Shown: positions 32,576-40,416 of the stretch, in pieces
Layout: every line of letters starts with the position of its first letter
Numbering within the stretch: position 1 is the stretch's first letter
Origin: Streptomyces sp. col6
GTDB taxonomy: Bacteria; Actinomycetota; Actinomycetes; Streptomycetales; Streptomycetaceae
Direction: 5' to 3'
DNA: 64,000 nucleotides
NCBI RefSeq assembly: GCF_008042035.1
Contig: NZ_RDBL01000028.1
Span: 1 to 64,000, forward strand
Notes under the pieces: generated by a model
The model's input: only the letters and a program-made list of their open reading frames with translations
Databases searched by the model: none
What the model was told of the DNA's origin: nothing
Program-made: the position numbers and the translations under genes

Positions 32576-33432
32576 GCGATGCTCCTGATGCCTCGGTCCG
32601 CTCCAGCGGCGGACGGGTGGTGGTGATGCCGGTGGCCGGTCGTGGGGCCGTGCTCGTGGGGGTGTCCGTGCGCGTGGTCGTGGCTGTGACCGTGGCCCTC
32701 GCCCGGCGGGTGGGTGTGCGCGTGGCCGTGGTGGTCGGCCGCCGCGAGGCCCGTCGTGATGCCGTCGTCACCGTGCTCGCTCCAGCGCCGGCGCGCGTCG
32801 GCCGCGCGCTCGTCCAGCACGCGGCGCAGGGCGGATTCCGGCACGAGAGGGCCCGCGTCCGCCACCGGCACCGCCGCCTCGCCGACCGGGCACACCTCCG
32901 TGAACGAGGCGGGCAGCAGCGCCACGCTCGCCGCGCCGAGCAGCCCGCAGCGCCGGACGCCCTGGGCGGGGTCCGGGTCGCCCCCGTCGAACGCGACCTC
33001 GACGAGGCCGTGGCGCCCGTAGCGGCGTACGAGGGCGGCGACCCGGTACAGCTCGGCGTCCTCGAACGGGTCGCCGGACGGGGCGCTGACAAGGAGCGCG
33101 GAGTCGGCGGGCACCCGGCCGGCGGCGGCCCGCAGATGGGCGACGAGATGCTGGGCGGTGCCGAACGGCTCCCCGAGCAGCACCTCTCCCGGGCCGGCGC
33201 CGGGCACGGCGCGCAGGGTGCGGGCGGTGTCCGCGACGAGACCGGGTTCACGGCCGAGGGTCATCGGGACGACGACGACGCGCTCGCCCCGGCGCAGGTG
33301 GGCGGCGACGGCGCGGAAGAGGGCGCGCCCGTTGGGGACGACACCCACGCCCGGGTCGAGACGTCCCTCCAGCGCCCGGCCGTACGCGGCTTCGTGGCCG
33401 CAGACGGCGATGACGGCCGCGTTCCGGGCCAT
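32572..33432 (-). CDS. CbiX-like protein with 18-His tail, embedded in urease operon
   Basis: The 286-residue protein has a CbiX/sirohydrochlorin-chelatase-like N-terminal fold (about residues 6-215). The first half has VIAVCGHEAAYGRAL in the place of the metal-binding HGS region and VVVVPMTLGREPGLVADTARTL where chelatases have GGH. The second half contains FDGGDPDPAQGVRRCGLLGAASVALLPASF. Residues 234-272 contain 18 histidines. It lies between ureA (2-base gap) and ureB (4-base overlap), a place where no gene is expected. No ureE occurs in the operon. A nickel-binding or delivery role for urease is a strong inference; it could alternatively be a true chelatase for a tetrapyrrole, for which no other genes are present. 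Confidence 0.8.
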   Translation of the reverse strand: MARNAAVIAVCGHEAAYGRALEGRLDPGVGVVPNGRALFRAVAAHLRRGERVVVVPMTLGREPGLVADTARTLRAVPGAGPGEVLLGEPFGTAQHLVAHLRAAAGRVPADSALLVSAPSGDPFEDAELYRVAALVRRYGRHGLVEVAFDGGDPDPAQGVRRCGLLGAASVALLPASFTEVCPVGEAAVPVADAGPLVPESALRRVLDERAADARRRWSEHGDDGITTGLAAADHHGHAHTHPPGEGHGHSHDHAHGHPHEHGPTTGHRHHHHPSAAGADRGIRSIA

Positions 33433-33434
33433 GG

Positions 33435-33740
33435 TCAGCCGCCGATGGGGTCGTGGACGGAGACCAGCTTGGTGCCGTCCACGAAGGACGCCTCGACCTG
33501 GAGGAGGCCGAGCATCTCCCGTACGCCGGGCATGGTCGCGTCCTCGCCCACGATGTGGCGGCCCAGCTCCATGCAGTCCGCGACGCTCTTCCCGTCGCGG
33601 GCTGCTTCGAGGATCGCCTCGGTGATCAGCGCGACCGACTCGCTGTAGTTGAGCTTGAGGCCACGGTCCTGGCGCTTGCGGGCCAGGTCGGCCACAACGT
33701 ACACGAGCAATTTGTCGATCTCGCGGGGGGCGAGGTTCAT
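33435..33740 (-). CDS. ureA: Urease gamma subunit UreA
   Basis: The 101-residue protein matches UreA over its whole length: MNLAPREIDKLLVYVVADLARKRQ, LNYSESVALITEAILEAARDGKSVADCM and VPGVREMLGLLQVEA-like region, ending VSVHDPIGG. It is separate from UreB, as usual in actinobacteria. It starts 31 bases after the urea transporter gene. Confidence 0.95.
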   Translation of the reverse strand: MNLAPREIDKLLVYVVADLARKRQDRGLKLNYSESVALITEAILEAARDGKSVADCMELGRHIVGEDATMPGVREMLGLLQVEASFVDGTKLVSVHDPIGG

Positions 33741-33771
33741 CGGGGGTACCTTCCTCGGGATATGCGGTGGG

Positions 33772-34731
33772 TCAGCTGCGGCGCAGGCGCGGCAGCAGGG
33801 GGACGGCCGCCAGCAGCGTCCAGGTGGTGAGGATGAACGGCCAGGTGAAGGTGTGGCCGCCGAACGGTTTGAAGAAGGAGGTCAGCGACGCGGTGAGGCC
33901 CGTGCTGACCATCGCGCCGAACATCGCGTAGACCGCGGTCCAGGCGGTGTTGGCCATGAAGACGGCCCCGAGGCCGATGGCGACGAGCACCGCGTTGTAG
34001 CCGTAGATGCCGTTGGCGATCAGGTCGGTCGGCGCGCCCAGCAGCCAGGCGGCGACGATCCCGGCGACGCTGCCGGCCGCCGCGTAGAACCCGACGCGCG
34101 GCCCGGCCAGGGCGAGTCCGGCGAGCATGATCAGGCCGACGTACCAGCTCTCGACCAGGAAGATCTGCGAGACGTTGTTGAAGAAGGCGTGCCACAGGTC
34201 GTTCCACGTGATCCCGGTGTCCCCACTGGTCGTGCTGGACACCGCCGCCGGAGCACCGTGCCAGACGCGGTCGAAGGACGGGGCCCCGACCACCATCACG
34301 CCGGAGACCAGGCAGAAGGGCGCGGTCATGGGGGTGAGGTGGTACGGCGCGAGGAAGGTGGCGAGGGACGCCATGAGGATGACGCACAGGACGGCGCCCA
34401 CGACGGTCAGCACGTAGGTGGCCGGGTGGTTGCCCAGGGAGGAGACGAGGGCGATACCGGTCAGGCAGCCCGCGAACCCCTGCATGCCGAGCGCGATGCT
34501 TCCCCGGTCGACGGCCAGCACGTAGGCGGTGGCGGTGGCAATCAGTGTCCCCATCGTGGCGAACAGGCCGGTCTGCCAGCCCGCCGCCCACAGCCCGGCG
34601 AGGATCGCGGCCCCCGTGAACAGACTGGCCTGGAAGTCGACCTGCCCGACGCCTCGCAGCGATGCCAGGAGGTACGCGGTCGGCTGACGGCTCTCCAGCC
34701 GCCGCACGAGGTCAGGCTCGGCGAGGGACAA
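33772..34731 (-). CDS. Urea transporter (UT family)
   Basis: The 319-residue membrane protein has about ten helices in two similar halves, with UT-family segments such as SLRGVGQVDFQASLFTGAAI, MTAPFCLVSGVMVVGAPS, FFNNVSQIFLVESWYVG and FGGHTFTWPFILTTWTLLA. It begins with TTG at 34731, with GGAG six bases upstream. These trimeric channels let urea pass down its gradient. As first gene of the urease operon it supplies the substrate for UreABC; the Amt protein at the other end handles the product. Confidence 0.88.
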   Translation of the reverse strand: MSLAEPDLVRRLESRQPTAYLLASLRGVGQVDFQASLFTGAAILAGLWAAGWQTGLFATMGTLIATATAYVLAVDRGSIALGMQGFAGCLTGIALVSSLGNHPATYVLTVVGAVLCVILMASLATFLAPYHLTPMTAPFCLVSGVMVVGAPSFDRVWHGAPAAVSSTTSGDTGITWNDLWHAFFNNVSQIFLVESWYVGLIMLAGLALAGPRVGFYAAAGSVAGIVAAWLLGAPTDLIANGIYGYNAVLVAIGLGAVFMANTAWTAVYAMFGAMVSTGLTASLTSFFKPFGGHTFTWPFILTTWTLLAAVPLLPRLRRS

Positions 34732-34926
34732 GGCAGGCTCCAGCGGCTCGTCGCGGGTGTGGTCCGGGCGCGACGGAGATCATGACAAATCCGTCATATG
34801 CCATACAGTCACATAACCTTGTGGTTCTCATGCCGGAGCCGGACCGGGTAGACCACTCGAGTACACCGCGGGGGCACGCCGCGCACCGGACCCTCGGCAT
34901 CCGGCCACCTTCCGTACGTTCGCCGG
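34732..34926. promoter_or_regulatory. Divergent promoter region of urea operon and fluoride channel genes
   Basis: This 195-base gap must hold the promoters of both the urea operon (minus) and the fluoride channel pair (plus). The A+T-rich part at about 34784-34830 contains TGACAAATCCGTCATATG and a short inverted repeat AACCTTGTGGTT (34815-34826). It could include nitrogen- or nickel-responsive sites, but no complete GlnR, Nur or fluoride-riboswitch consensus is seen. Confidence 0.4.
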
Positions 34927-35397
34927 ATGGCGCAGAAGATGCGGTTGCACCGGCACAGTCACCCCGACCACCATCCCGGCGTACAGCTCCCGGTCGTGGT
35001 GGCCGTCGCGGTCGGCGGGGCCGCGGGGGCCTGCGCCCGGTACGCGGCCGAGCGCCTGTGGCCGACCGGCACCTACGCCTTCCCCTGGACGATCCTGCTG
35101 GTCAACGCGGTGGGGTGCTTTCTGATGGGCATCCTGATGGTCACCCTGAAGCTGCGGTTTCCCGGTGCTCCCCGGCTGATCAGCCCGCTGCTCGGCACCG
35201 GGGTGCTCGGCGGGTTCACCTCGTTCTCGCACTACGCGGACAACGTCCGGCAGCTGTTCGACAACCATCAGCCCGGCTACGCGGTCGGCTGTCTGGTGCT
35301 GACCGTGGCCGCGGCGCTGGCGGCCGTGACGGCGGGGGCGTTCGCGGCGCACTTCGTCGTCGGCCGCTCCTACGGCACCGAGGGCGAGGCATCATGA
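34927..35397 (+). CDS. crcB: Fluoride channel protein CrcB/Fluc, first of pair
   Basis: The 156-residue protein has four membrane helices and Fluc landmarks: GGAAGACARYAAERLWP, FPWTILLVNAVGCFLMG (Asn of the pore) and GVLGGFTSFSHYADN (the Phe/Ser-rich break). Flucs are dual-topology dimers; organisms with two adjacent genes form heterodimers with opposite orientation. Here the second gene starts within the stop codon (ATGA). The N-terminal 20 residues contain a His-rich sequence (LHRHSHPDHHPG). It protects the cytoplasm from fluoride. Confidence 0.92.
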   Translation: MAQKMRLHRHSHPDHHPGVQLPVVVAVAVGGAAGACARYAAERLWPTGTYAFPWTILLVNAVGCFLMGILMVTLKLRFPGAPRLISPLLGTGVLGGFTSFSHYADNVRQLFDNHQPGYAVGCLVLTVAAALAAVTAGAFAAHFVVGRSYGTEGEAS

Positions 35398-35768
35398 CCG
35401 ACTGGCTGCTCGTCCTGGCCGGCGGCCTGGTGGGGGCGCCGGTGCGCTATCTGCTCGGCGTGGACGCGAAGTTCCGCCTGCACAGCGTCTTCCCCTGGGG
35501 CACCTTCGCCGCCAACGCGGGCGCGGCGCTCATCCTCGGTTTCGTCGCGGAGGCGGCGACGGACGGCAATCTGGGCAACCGGCTGAATCTGCTGCTGGCC
35601 ACCGGCTTCTGCGGGGCCCTGTCGACGTGGTCGACCTTCTCCTACGAGCTGCTCACCCTGAACTCGGCCCGCCGGCTCGGCCTGGCCGCGGGCTACCTCC
35701 TGCTCACCGTCGGCGCCGGGGTGGGGCTCTCCTTCGCCGGGGCCGCCGTGGCGCGTGCGGCGTTCTGA
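35394..35768 (+). CDS. crcB: Fluoride channel protein CrcB/Fluc, second of pair
   Basis: The 124-residue protein has four helices with GGLVGAPVRYLLG, FPWGTFAANAGAALILGF and CGALSTWSTFSYELL, matching Fluc. It overlaps the first crcB by 4 bases. Differences in charge around the loops suggest opposite membrane orientation to the partner, as in known heterodimeric pairs. A very strong hairpin follows the gene. Confidence 0.92.
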   Translation: MTDWLLVLAGGLVGAPVRYLLGVDAKFRLHSVFPWGTFAANAGAALILGFVAEAATDGNLGNRLNLLLATGFCGALSTWSTFSYELLTLNSARRLGLAAGYLLLTVGAGVGLSFAGAAVARAAF

Positions 35769-35785
35769 GGGCGCGGCAGGCGGGG

Positions 35786-35834
35786 GCAACGCGCTGTGGC
35801 CCGCCCCCGTCGGGGGCGGGCCACAGCGCGTTGC
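35786..35834. terminator. Perfect 24-bp hairpin terminator after the crcB pair
   Basis: Arms 35786-35809 and 35811-35834 are exact reverse complements of 24 bases with one central base. It lies between the crcB pair and the short gene on the opposite strand and would stop both. Confidence 0.92.
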
Positions 35835-35839
35835 GAGGC

Positions 35840-36016
35840 TCAGTCGATGCCGGGCAGGATGTGCGGCTCGGCGAGGTCGTCCTCGTAGCCGGCCAGCCGG
35901 ATCGGTGCGGACCTGGCCCAGACCTCGATGTTCTGGAGCTTGTCGCTGCCGGATCCCGGCTTTCCTCGCCGGTCGGCCGGGCGCTCCTCTTGCTTCGTCA
36001 ATTCCGGTGTCGTCAC
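35840..36016 (-). CDS. Short hypothetical protein (58 aa)
   Basis: The frame from GTG 36016 to TGA 35840 encodes 58 residues. A charged N-terminus (TPELTKQEERPADRRGKPG) is followed by LQNIEVWARSAPIRLAGYED and the C-terminus AEPHILPGID. The start is directly preceded by GAAGGAG with 6-base spacing, among the best ribosome sites in the window, and codon use is typical. There is no signal peptide, membrane helix or cysteine. The gene is isolated between two hairpins. It could be a peptide precursor or a small regulator; the family is not recognised. Confidence 0.6.
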   Translation of the reverse strand: MTTPELTKQEERPADRRGKPGSGSDKLQNIEVWARSAPIRLAGYEDDLAEPHILPGID

Positions 36017-36080
36017 CGCGCACTCCTTCGTGTCGCGTAGCCCCGGGCGTTGCCGACGCTCCGGTTCTCATTGCCGGGAA

Positions 36081-36164
36081 TCAGGCGCCCATGCGGGGCA
36101 GGGGCAGGAACAGTTCGGTCGCGGTGGCGCCGGGTACGGGGCGGGACGGCGACTTGGTTGACAA
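36081..36164 (-). CDS. Possible very short peptide gene (27 aa) upstream of the 58-aa gene
   Basis: A frame from TTG 36164 to TGA 36081 encodes 27 residues ending ATELFLPLPRMGA, with 24 of 27 third positions G or C. It lies 64 bases upstream of the 58-residue gene on the same strand. The start has only a weak GGGA upstream. It might be a short peptide precursor, or chance. Confidence 0.25.
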   Translation of the reverse strand: MSTKSPSRPVPGATATELFLPLPRMGA

Positions 36165-36297
36165 GCCTGTCCCAGGACGGTCGAGGAAGGTTCGTGGACT
36201 CCTCGATGACGTCCGTTCACATCAGAGTAACCAAATGAGCGCGTCCGCGCTCGATGGAACGTGTGCTGTGAGTCACTTTCAGCCACCGCGTACGGAA

Positions 36298-36332
36298 AAG
36301 ACCCGGCCAGGAAATCATCCCGGCCGGGTCTT
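36298..36332. terminator. Hairpin terminator after the SDR gene
   Basis: Perfect 11-bp arms AAGACCCGGCC (36298-36308) and GGCCGGGTCTT (36322-36332), 32 bases beyond the stop of the SDR gene that is read on the minus strand. Confidence 0.85.
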
Positions 36333-36363
36333 CGCACGGTGGGGGCGCGCACGCCCCTCTCCC

Positions 36364-37848
36364 CTACCAGTTGGCGGGGGCGTAGTCCTTGAGGAAGCAG
36401 CCGTACAGCACGTCGCCCGCCTCGCCGCGCACGATCGGGTCGTAGACCCGGGCAGCGCCGTCGACCAGGTCGAGCGGGGCGTGGAAGCCCTCCTCGGCCA
36501 GTCGCATCTTGTCCGGGTGCGGACGCTCGTCGGTGATCCAGCCCGTGTCGACGGCGGTCATGAGAATGCCGTCCTTCTCGAACATCTCCTGGGCGCTGGT
36601 GCGGGTCAGCATGTTCAGCGCGGCCTTGGCCATGTTGGTGTGCGGGTGCCCCGCCCCCTTGTAGCCCCGGCCGAACACGCCCTCCATCGCGGAGACGTTG
36701 ACCACGTACGCGTGCTTGGCAGCGGTCGCCGCCATGGCCGGGCGCAACCGGCTGATCAGGATGAACGGCGCGGTCGAGTTGCAGAGCTGGACCTCCAGCA
36801 GCTCGATCGGCTCGACCTCGTCGACTGTCTGGATCCAGCTGTTGGTGTCGTGCAGGTCCGGTACAAGCCCGCCCGCGTCGATCGCGGTCCCGGCGGCGAT
36901 CCGGGCCGGCGACGCCGAACCGCTGACCAGCGCCAGGTCCGTGACGTCCTGCGCGCTCAGCTGCTCGCTGCGTGCCGCGGGCAGCGCGGCGACGCGGTCC
37001 ACGCTGCCGCTGCCGAAGGTGCCGATCACCTCGGCGGCGGGCAGCTCACCGGCGGGCAGCGGGGCGGACTCGGCGGAGAGCAGCTCGCTGTACGCCTGCG
37101 GCGAGCGGCGGACCGTCTGCGCCGCGTTGTTGATCAGGATGTCGAGGGGACCCTCGGCCGCCACCGAGTCGGCGAGGGCGACGACCTGGGCGGGGTCGCG
37201 CAGGTCGATGCCGACGATCTTCAGGCGGTGGATCCACTCGTCGCTGTCCTCCATCGCCTTGAAGCGGCGGATCGCGTCGTTGGGGAAGCGCGTGGTGATC
37301 GTGGTGTGCGCCCCGTCGCGCAGCAGCCGCAGCGCGATGTACATGCCGATCTTGGCGCGGCCACCGGTGAGCAGTGCGCGGCGGCCCGTCAGGTCGGTGC
37401 GCGCGTCGCGCCGGGCGCGGTTCTCGCGGGCGCAGTCCTGGCAGAGCTGGTGGTAGAACGCGTCGACCTCGATGTAGCGCGTCTTGCACACGTAGCAGGA
37501 GCGGGGCCGCTGGAGGATGCCGGCGATCTCGCTGGTGGCGGACGAAGACGGCAGGACCCCCTGGGTCTCGTCGTCGATGCGCTCGGCCGAACCGGTGGCG
37601 GTGGCCTCGGTCACCGCCTTGTCGTGCGCGGTCTTGGCGGCCCGTCGCTCCTGGCGGCGGCGCTGCTTCACGGTCCGGTAGATCCCGGCGGTGGCCCGGC
37701 GCACCGCGACGGCGTCCGGGTGGTCGACCTCGATGGTGTCGAGTTCGTCGAGCACGCTCAGGCAGACGGCCAGCCGCTCCGGGTCGATACCGGGACCGAA
37801 TTCCTCGGTTCCGGCCACGATCTCGGGGCCGTTCTCTGTCACCGTCAT
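36364..37848 (-). CDS. SDR-family protein with N-terminal helical and zinc-binding region
   Basis: The 494-residue protein begins with about 150 residues that are not SDR: a helical Arg/Lys-rich section (YRTVKQRRRQERRAAKTAHDKAV) and a two-CxxC knuckle (CYVCKTRYIEVDAFYHQLCQDC). A short-chain dehydrogenase fold follows, with LLTGGRAKIGMYIALRLLRDG as the nucleotide loop and the ILINNAAQTVR box. The family Tyr-x3-Lys is replaced by the order GYKGAGHPHTNMAKAALNML. The ATG at 37848 has AGAGGAAC upstream. The nucleotide is probably NAD(P); the reaction is unknown. The zinc knuckle fused to an SDR is unusual. Single gene. Confidence 0.75.
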   Translation of the reverse strand: MTVTENGPEIVAGTEEFGPGIDPERLAVCLSVLDELDTIEVDHPDAVAVRRATAGIYRTVKQRRRQERRAAKTAHDKAVTEATATGSAERIDDETQGVLPSSSATSEIAGILQRPRSCYVCKTRYIEVDAFYHQLCQDCARENRARRDARTDLTGRRALLTGGRAKIGMYIALRLLRDGAHTTITTRFPNDAIRRFKAMEDSDEWIHRLKIVGIDLRDPAQVVALADSVAAEGPLDILINNAAQTVRRSPQAYSELLSAESAPLPAGELPAAEVIGTFGSGSVDRVAALPAARSEQLSAQDVTDLALVSGSASPARIAAGTAIDAGGLVPDLHDTNSWIQTVDEVEPIELLEVQLCNSTAPFILISRLRPAMAATAAKHAYVVNVSAMEGVFGRGYKGAGHPHTNMAKAALNMLTRTSAQEMFEKDGILMTAVDTGWITDERPHPDKMRLAEEGFHAPLDLVDGAARVYDPIVRGEAGDVLYGCFLKDYAPANW

Positions 37849-38052
37849 CGCCGTTCCTCTGTACTCGTGCCGCCGGCCTCACTGCGGGCCGAACGCCCCG
37901 GTCAAGTTTGCCATGATCCGCGGGCTGCTCCATTCGGGTAGGGCGCGGCGTGCGGAACGACCGCGAAAAAGATTCGCATCAGTTGTGCATGCCCTCGCCG
38001 ATCCGGGGCAGGCGGTGTGCGAAGCACTTGGCGACAAGGAGGGGTCCACATC

Positions 38053-38955
38053 ATGGCGACCACGACGGAGCAGACCGGCGGAGTCCTGAGCGAGGCGTGC
38101 ACGCTCTCCGGGCAGGATGGCGCGCCGCTCGGTGCGGGGACCACGGAACTGCCGTGGATCGAGGACACCGGGAAGGTCGCTCCGAAGGACGCCCGTGCGC
38201 TGTCGAAGATGTTCCTGGACCGGCTGCAGACGCTGGAGGAGGGGACGCACGAGTACCAGTACGCGCGCAACACCCTCATCGAGATGAATCTCTCGCTCGT
38301 GCGGTACGCCGCCTCGCGTTTCCGCAACCGCGGCGGTGACGACACCGAGGACATCATCCAGGTCGGCACCATCGGTCTGATCAAGGCCATCGACCGCTTC
38401 GACCTCTCGCGCGAGGTGGAGTTCGCCACCTTCGCCGTTCCCTACATCGTCGGCGAGATCAAGCGCTTCTTCCGGGACACGACCTGGGCGGTGCACGTCC
38501 CGCGCCGGCTCCAGGAGCTTCGGGTCGACCTGGCCAAGGCGAAGGAGACGCTGTCGGCACGGCTGGACCGCGATCCGACGGTCGCCGAGCTGAGCGCTCA
38601 CCTCGGCCTGCCGGAGGAGGAGATCATCGAGGGCCTAGTCGCGGCCAACGGGTACTCCGCCGGTTCGCTCGACACCCCCAGCTCGGAAACAGACTCCGGC
38701 AACGAGCAGCGCTCGTACGCCGATGTGATCGGCGAGGCCGACCCCGGTATGGAGACCGTCGAGAACCTGCACACGCTGGCGCCGCTGCTGGAGAAGCTGG
38801 ACGCCCGCGAGCGCCGGATCGTCCAGATGCGCTTCGGCGAGGAGATGACGCAGGCCCAGATCGGCGCGGAGCTGGGCGTCTCCCAGATGCACGTGTCCCG
38901 GCTGCTCGCCCGTATCGTCAAGCGGCTGCGCGCGGGGATGTCCGTGGAGGCCTGA
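38053..38955 (+). CDS. SigB/SigF-type alternative sigma factor
   Basis: The 300-residue protein has sigma region 2 (NTLIEMNLSLVRYAASRFRNRG, EDIIQVGTIGLIKAIDRFDLSREVEFATFAVPYIVGEIKRFFRD), region 3 (VPRRLQELRVDLAKAKETLSARLDRDPTVAELSAHLGL) and region 4 (LDARERRIVQMRFGEEMTQAQIGAELGVSQMHVSRLLARIVKRL). This is the stress/sporulation (group 3) layout, of which Streptomyces have many members. The ATG at 38053 follows AAGGAGG. No anti-sigma gene is directly adjacent, but PP2C, RsbW-like and STAS genes follow within 7 kb. Terminated by an 18-bp hairpin. Confidence 0.9.
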   Translation: MATTTEQTGGVLSEACTLSGQDGAPLGAGTTELPWIEDTGKVAPKDARALSKMFLDRLQTLEEGTHEYQYARNTLIEMNLSLVRYAASRFRNRGGDDTEDIIQVGTIGLIKAIDRFDLSREVEFATFAVPYIVGEIKRFFRDTTWAVHVPRRLQELRVDLAKAKETLSARLDRDPTVAELSAHLGLPEEEIIEGLVAANGYSAGSLDTPSSETDSGNEQRSYADVIGEADPGMETVENLHTLAPLLEKLDARERRIVQMRFGEEMTQAQIGAELGVSQMHVSRLLARIVKRLRAGMSVEA

Positions 38956-39051
38956 TCCGTCCCCGGCCTCGGGCGCGCGAGCGTAACCGGTCCCGGGGCC
39001 GAACCACCCTATCGAATCGGTCACACACCGACGGAGTGTGGCCGAAGACGC

Positions 39052-39093
39052 TGTGAATGACGCCCGGCGGCGAATCGCCGGGCGTCATTCACA
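39052..39093. terminator. Perfect 18-bp hairpin after the sigma gene
   Basis: Arms 39052-39069 and 39076-39093 pair perfectly over 18 bases with a 6-base loop (GCGAAT). It isolates the sigma gene from the receiver-PP2C gene downstream. Confidence 0.92.
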
Positions 39094-39147
39094 TATGCTG
39101 CGCAACACCGGCGGGTGGCCCGCACGGTGCGAGGAGAGAGTGAAATC

Positions 39148-40416
39148 GTGGCTGAGATGCGCATGGGCGCCCCGGCCCGACCTCCAGCCGCAGGGGCCTT
39201 CCCGGTCCAGGCGGCTTCCGAGGCGGGCGAACGGGGCTCCGTGTGGGACGTCAGCGGCACCATTCTCCTCGTCGAGGACGACGCGGGTGACGCGCTCCTC
39301 GTCGAGGAGATACTCGCCGACGGTGAGCTGGACCCGGCCCTGACCTGGTGCAAGACCCTGTCCGAGGCGCTGGCCTTCCTGCGGTCGCACCGGGCACCCG
39401 TCTGCGTTCTGCTGGACCTGCATCTGCCCGACGTGCACGGCCTGAGCGCCGTCACACAGATCGTCGAGACGTCCCCGGACGCGGCGATCGTCGTCCTCAC
39501 CGGCCTCGCGGAGGCCGACGCGGGGCTCGCCGCGGTGGCGACCGGCGCGCAGGACTACCTCATGAAGGGCCTGCTCGACCCGCAGGCCCTCGCGCGCGCG
39601 ATCCGCTACGCCCTCCAGCGCAAGCAGGTCGAGCAAGCGGCGTCCGCGCTGCAGGCCACCCAGCTGATGGCGCAGGAGAACGCGCGCCTCGAACGCGGGC
39701 TGCTGCCCGTCCCCCTGCTGAACGACGACACCTTCCAGGCCGTCGCCCGCTACGAGCCCGGCCGCGCCCACGGGCTGCTCAGTGGCGACTTCTACGACGT
39801 GGTCCAGACGGCCGACGGCACGGTGTGGGCGGTCATCGGTGACGTGTCCGGGCACGGTGCGGCGGAGGCGGCGCTCGGCGTCTGCCTACGGGTCGCCTGG
39901 CGGGCGGCCGTGCTGTGCGGGACGGATCCGCTCCAGCAGCTCGGGCTGCTGGAGTCGATCCTGGTCGCCGAGCGCTCCGACCCCCACCTCTTCGCCACCG
40001 TCACCACGCTCGCCTTCCCGCCCGGCGGCGACCGCGTCCAGATCGTGCGGGCCGGTCACCCGGGGCTGCTGCTGCGACGCGGCACGGGCGTCGAGTGGGT
40101 GGAGCCCGACGGCGGTATGGCGCTCGGCCTGCTGCCCGGGCACGGCCACTGGTCGGTCACCGAACTGGAACTTACCCCCGACGCGGCCCTGGTCCTGTTC
40201 ACCGACGGGCTCTTCGAGGGCCGCACCGGGCCGCACAGCCGGCTCGGTGAGGACGGGCTGCTCGCCATGGCCCGTGACCTCGCCCCGCTCGCCGCCCGCC
40301 CTTACGTCGACGCACTGGTCGCAGGCGCCACGGAGGCAGCGGCCCCGCACGGAGGCCTCGCCGACGATGTCGCCGTCCTGCACCTCGGCTGGAGAAGCAC
40401 CGCACATGAACAGTGA
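39148..40416 (+). CDS. Receiver-PP2C protein (response-regulated phosphatase)
   Basis: The 422-residue protein joins a response-regulator receiver (about residues 35-160: VEDDAGDALL, phosphoacceptor Asp in LLDLHLP, Thr in VLTGLAE, Lys in LMKGL), a short coiled linker (QVEQAASALQATQLMAQENARLERGLLP) and a SpoIIE/PP2C phosphatase (about 195-415: GDFYDVV, VIGDVSGHG, AGHPGLLL, LFTDGLFEG, DDVAVLHLG). Phosphorylation of the receiver probably gates the phosphatase. Start at GTG 39148 behind GAGGAGAG. It overlaps the histidine-kinase gene by 11 bases and heads a three-gene operon with a kinase and a second regulator. Confidence 0.9.
   Translation: MAEMRMGAPARPPAAGAFPVQAASEAGERGSVWDVSGTILLVEDDAGDALLVEEILADGELDPALTWCKTLSEALAFLRSHRAPVCVLLDLHLPDVHGLSAVTQIVETSPDAAIVVLTGLAEADAGLAAVATGAQDYLMKGLLDPQALARAIRYALQRKQVEQAASALQATQLMAQENARLERGLLPVPLLNDDTFQAVARYEPGRAHGLLSGDFYDVVQTADGTVWAVIGDVSGHGAAEAALGVCLRVAWRAAVLCGTDPLQQLGLLESILVAERSDPHLFATVTTLAFPPGGDRVQIVRAGHPGLLLRRGTGVEWVEPDGGMALGLLPGHGHWSVTELELTPDAALVLFTDGLFEGRTGPHSRLGEDGLLAMARDLAPLAARPYVDALVAGATEAAAPHGGLADDVAVLHLGWRSTAHEQ

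Noticed and set aside
34780..34830. GlnR box before the urea operon
   Set aside because: GTGAC and a GAACC-like element occur, but the alternating spacing of a full GTnAC-n6-GAAAC pair is not met.
34732..34926. Fluoride riboswitch before the crcB pair
   Set aside because: The conserved crcB-motif elements could not be aligned in this 195-base region.
35755..37941. Long plus-strand open frame of 728 codons opposite the SDR gene
   Set aside because: High-G+C DNA gives long antisense frames; this one reads through a 24-bp hairpin and the antisense of an SDR with clear motifs, and has an amino-acid mix rich in Arg, Ala and Gly with no domain.
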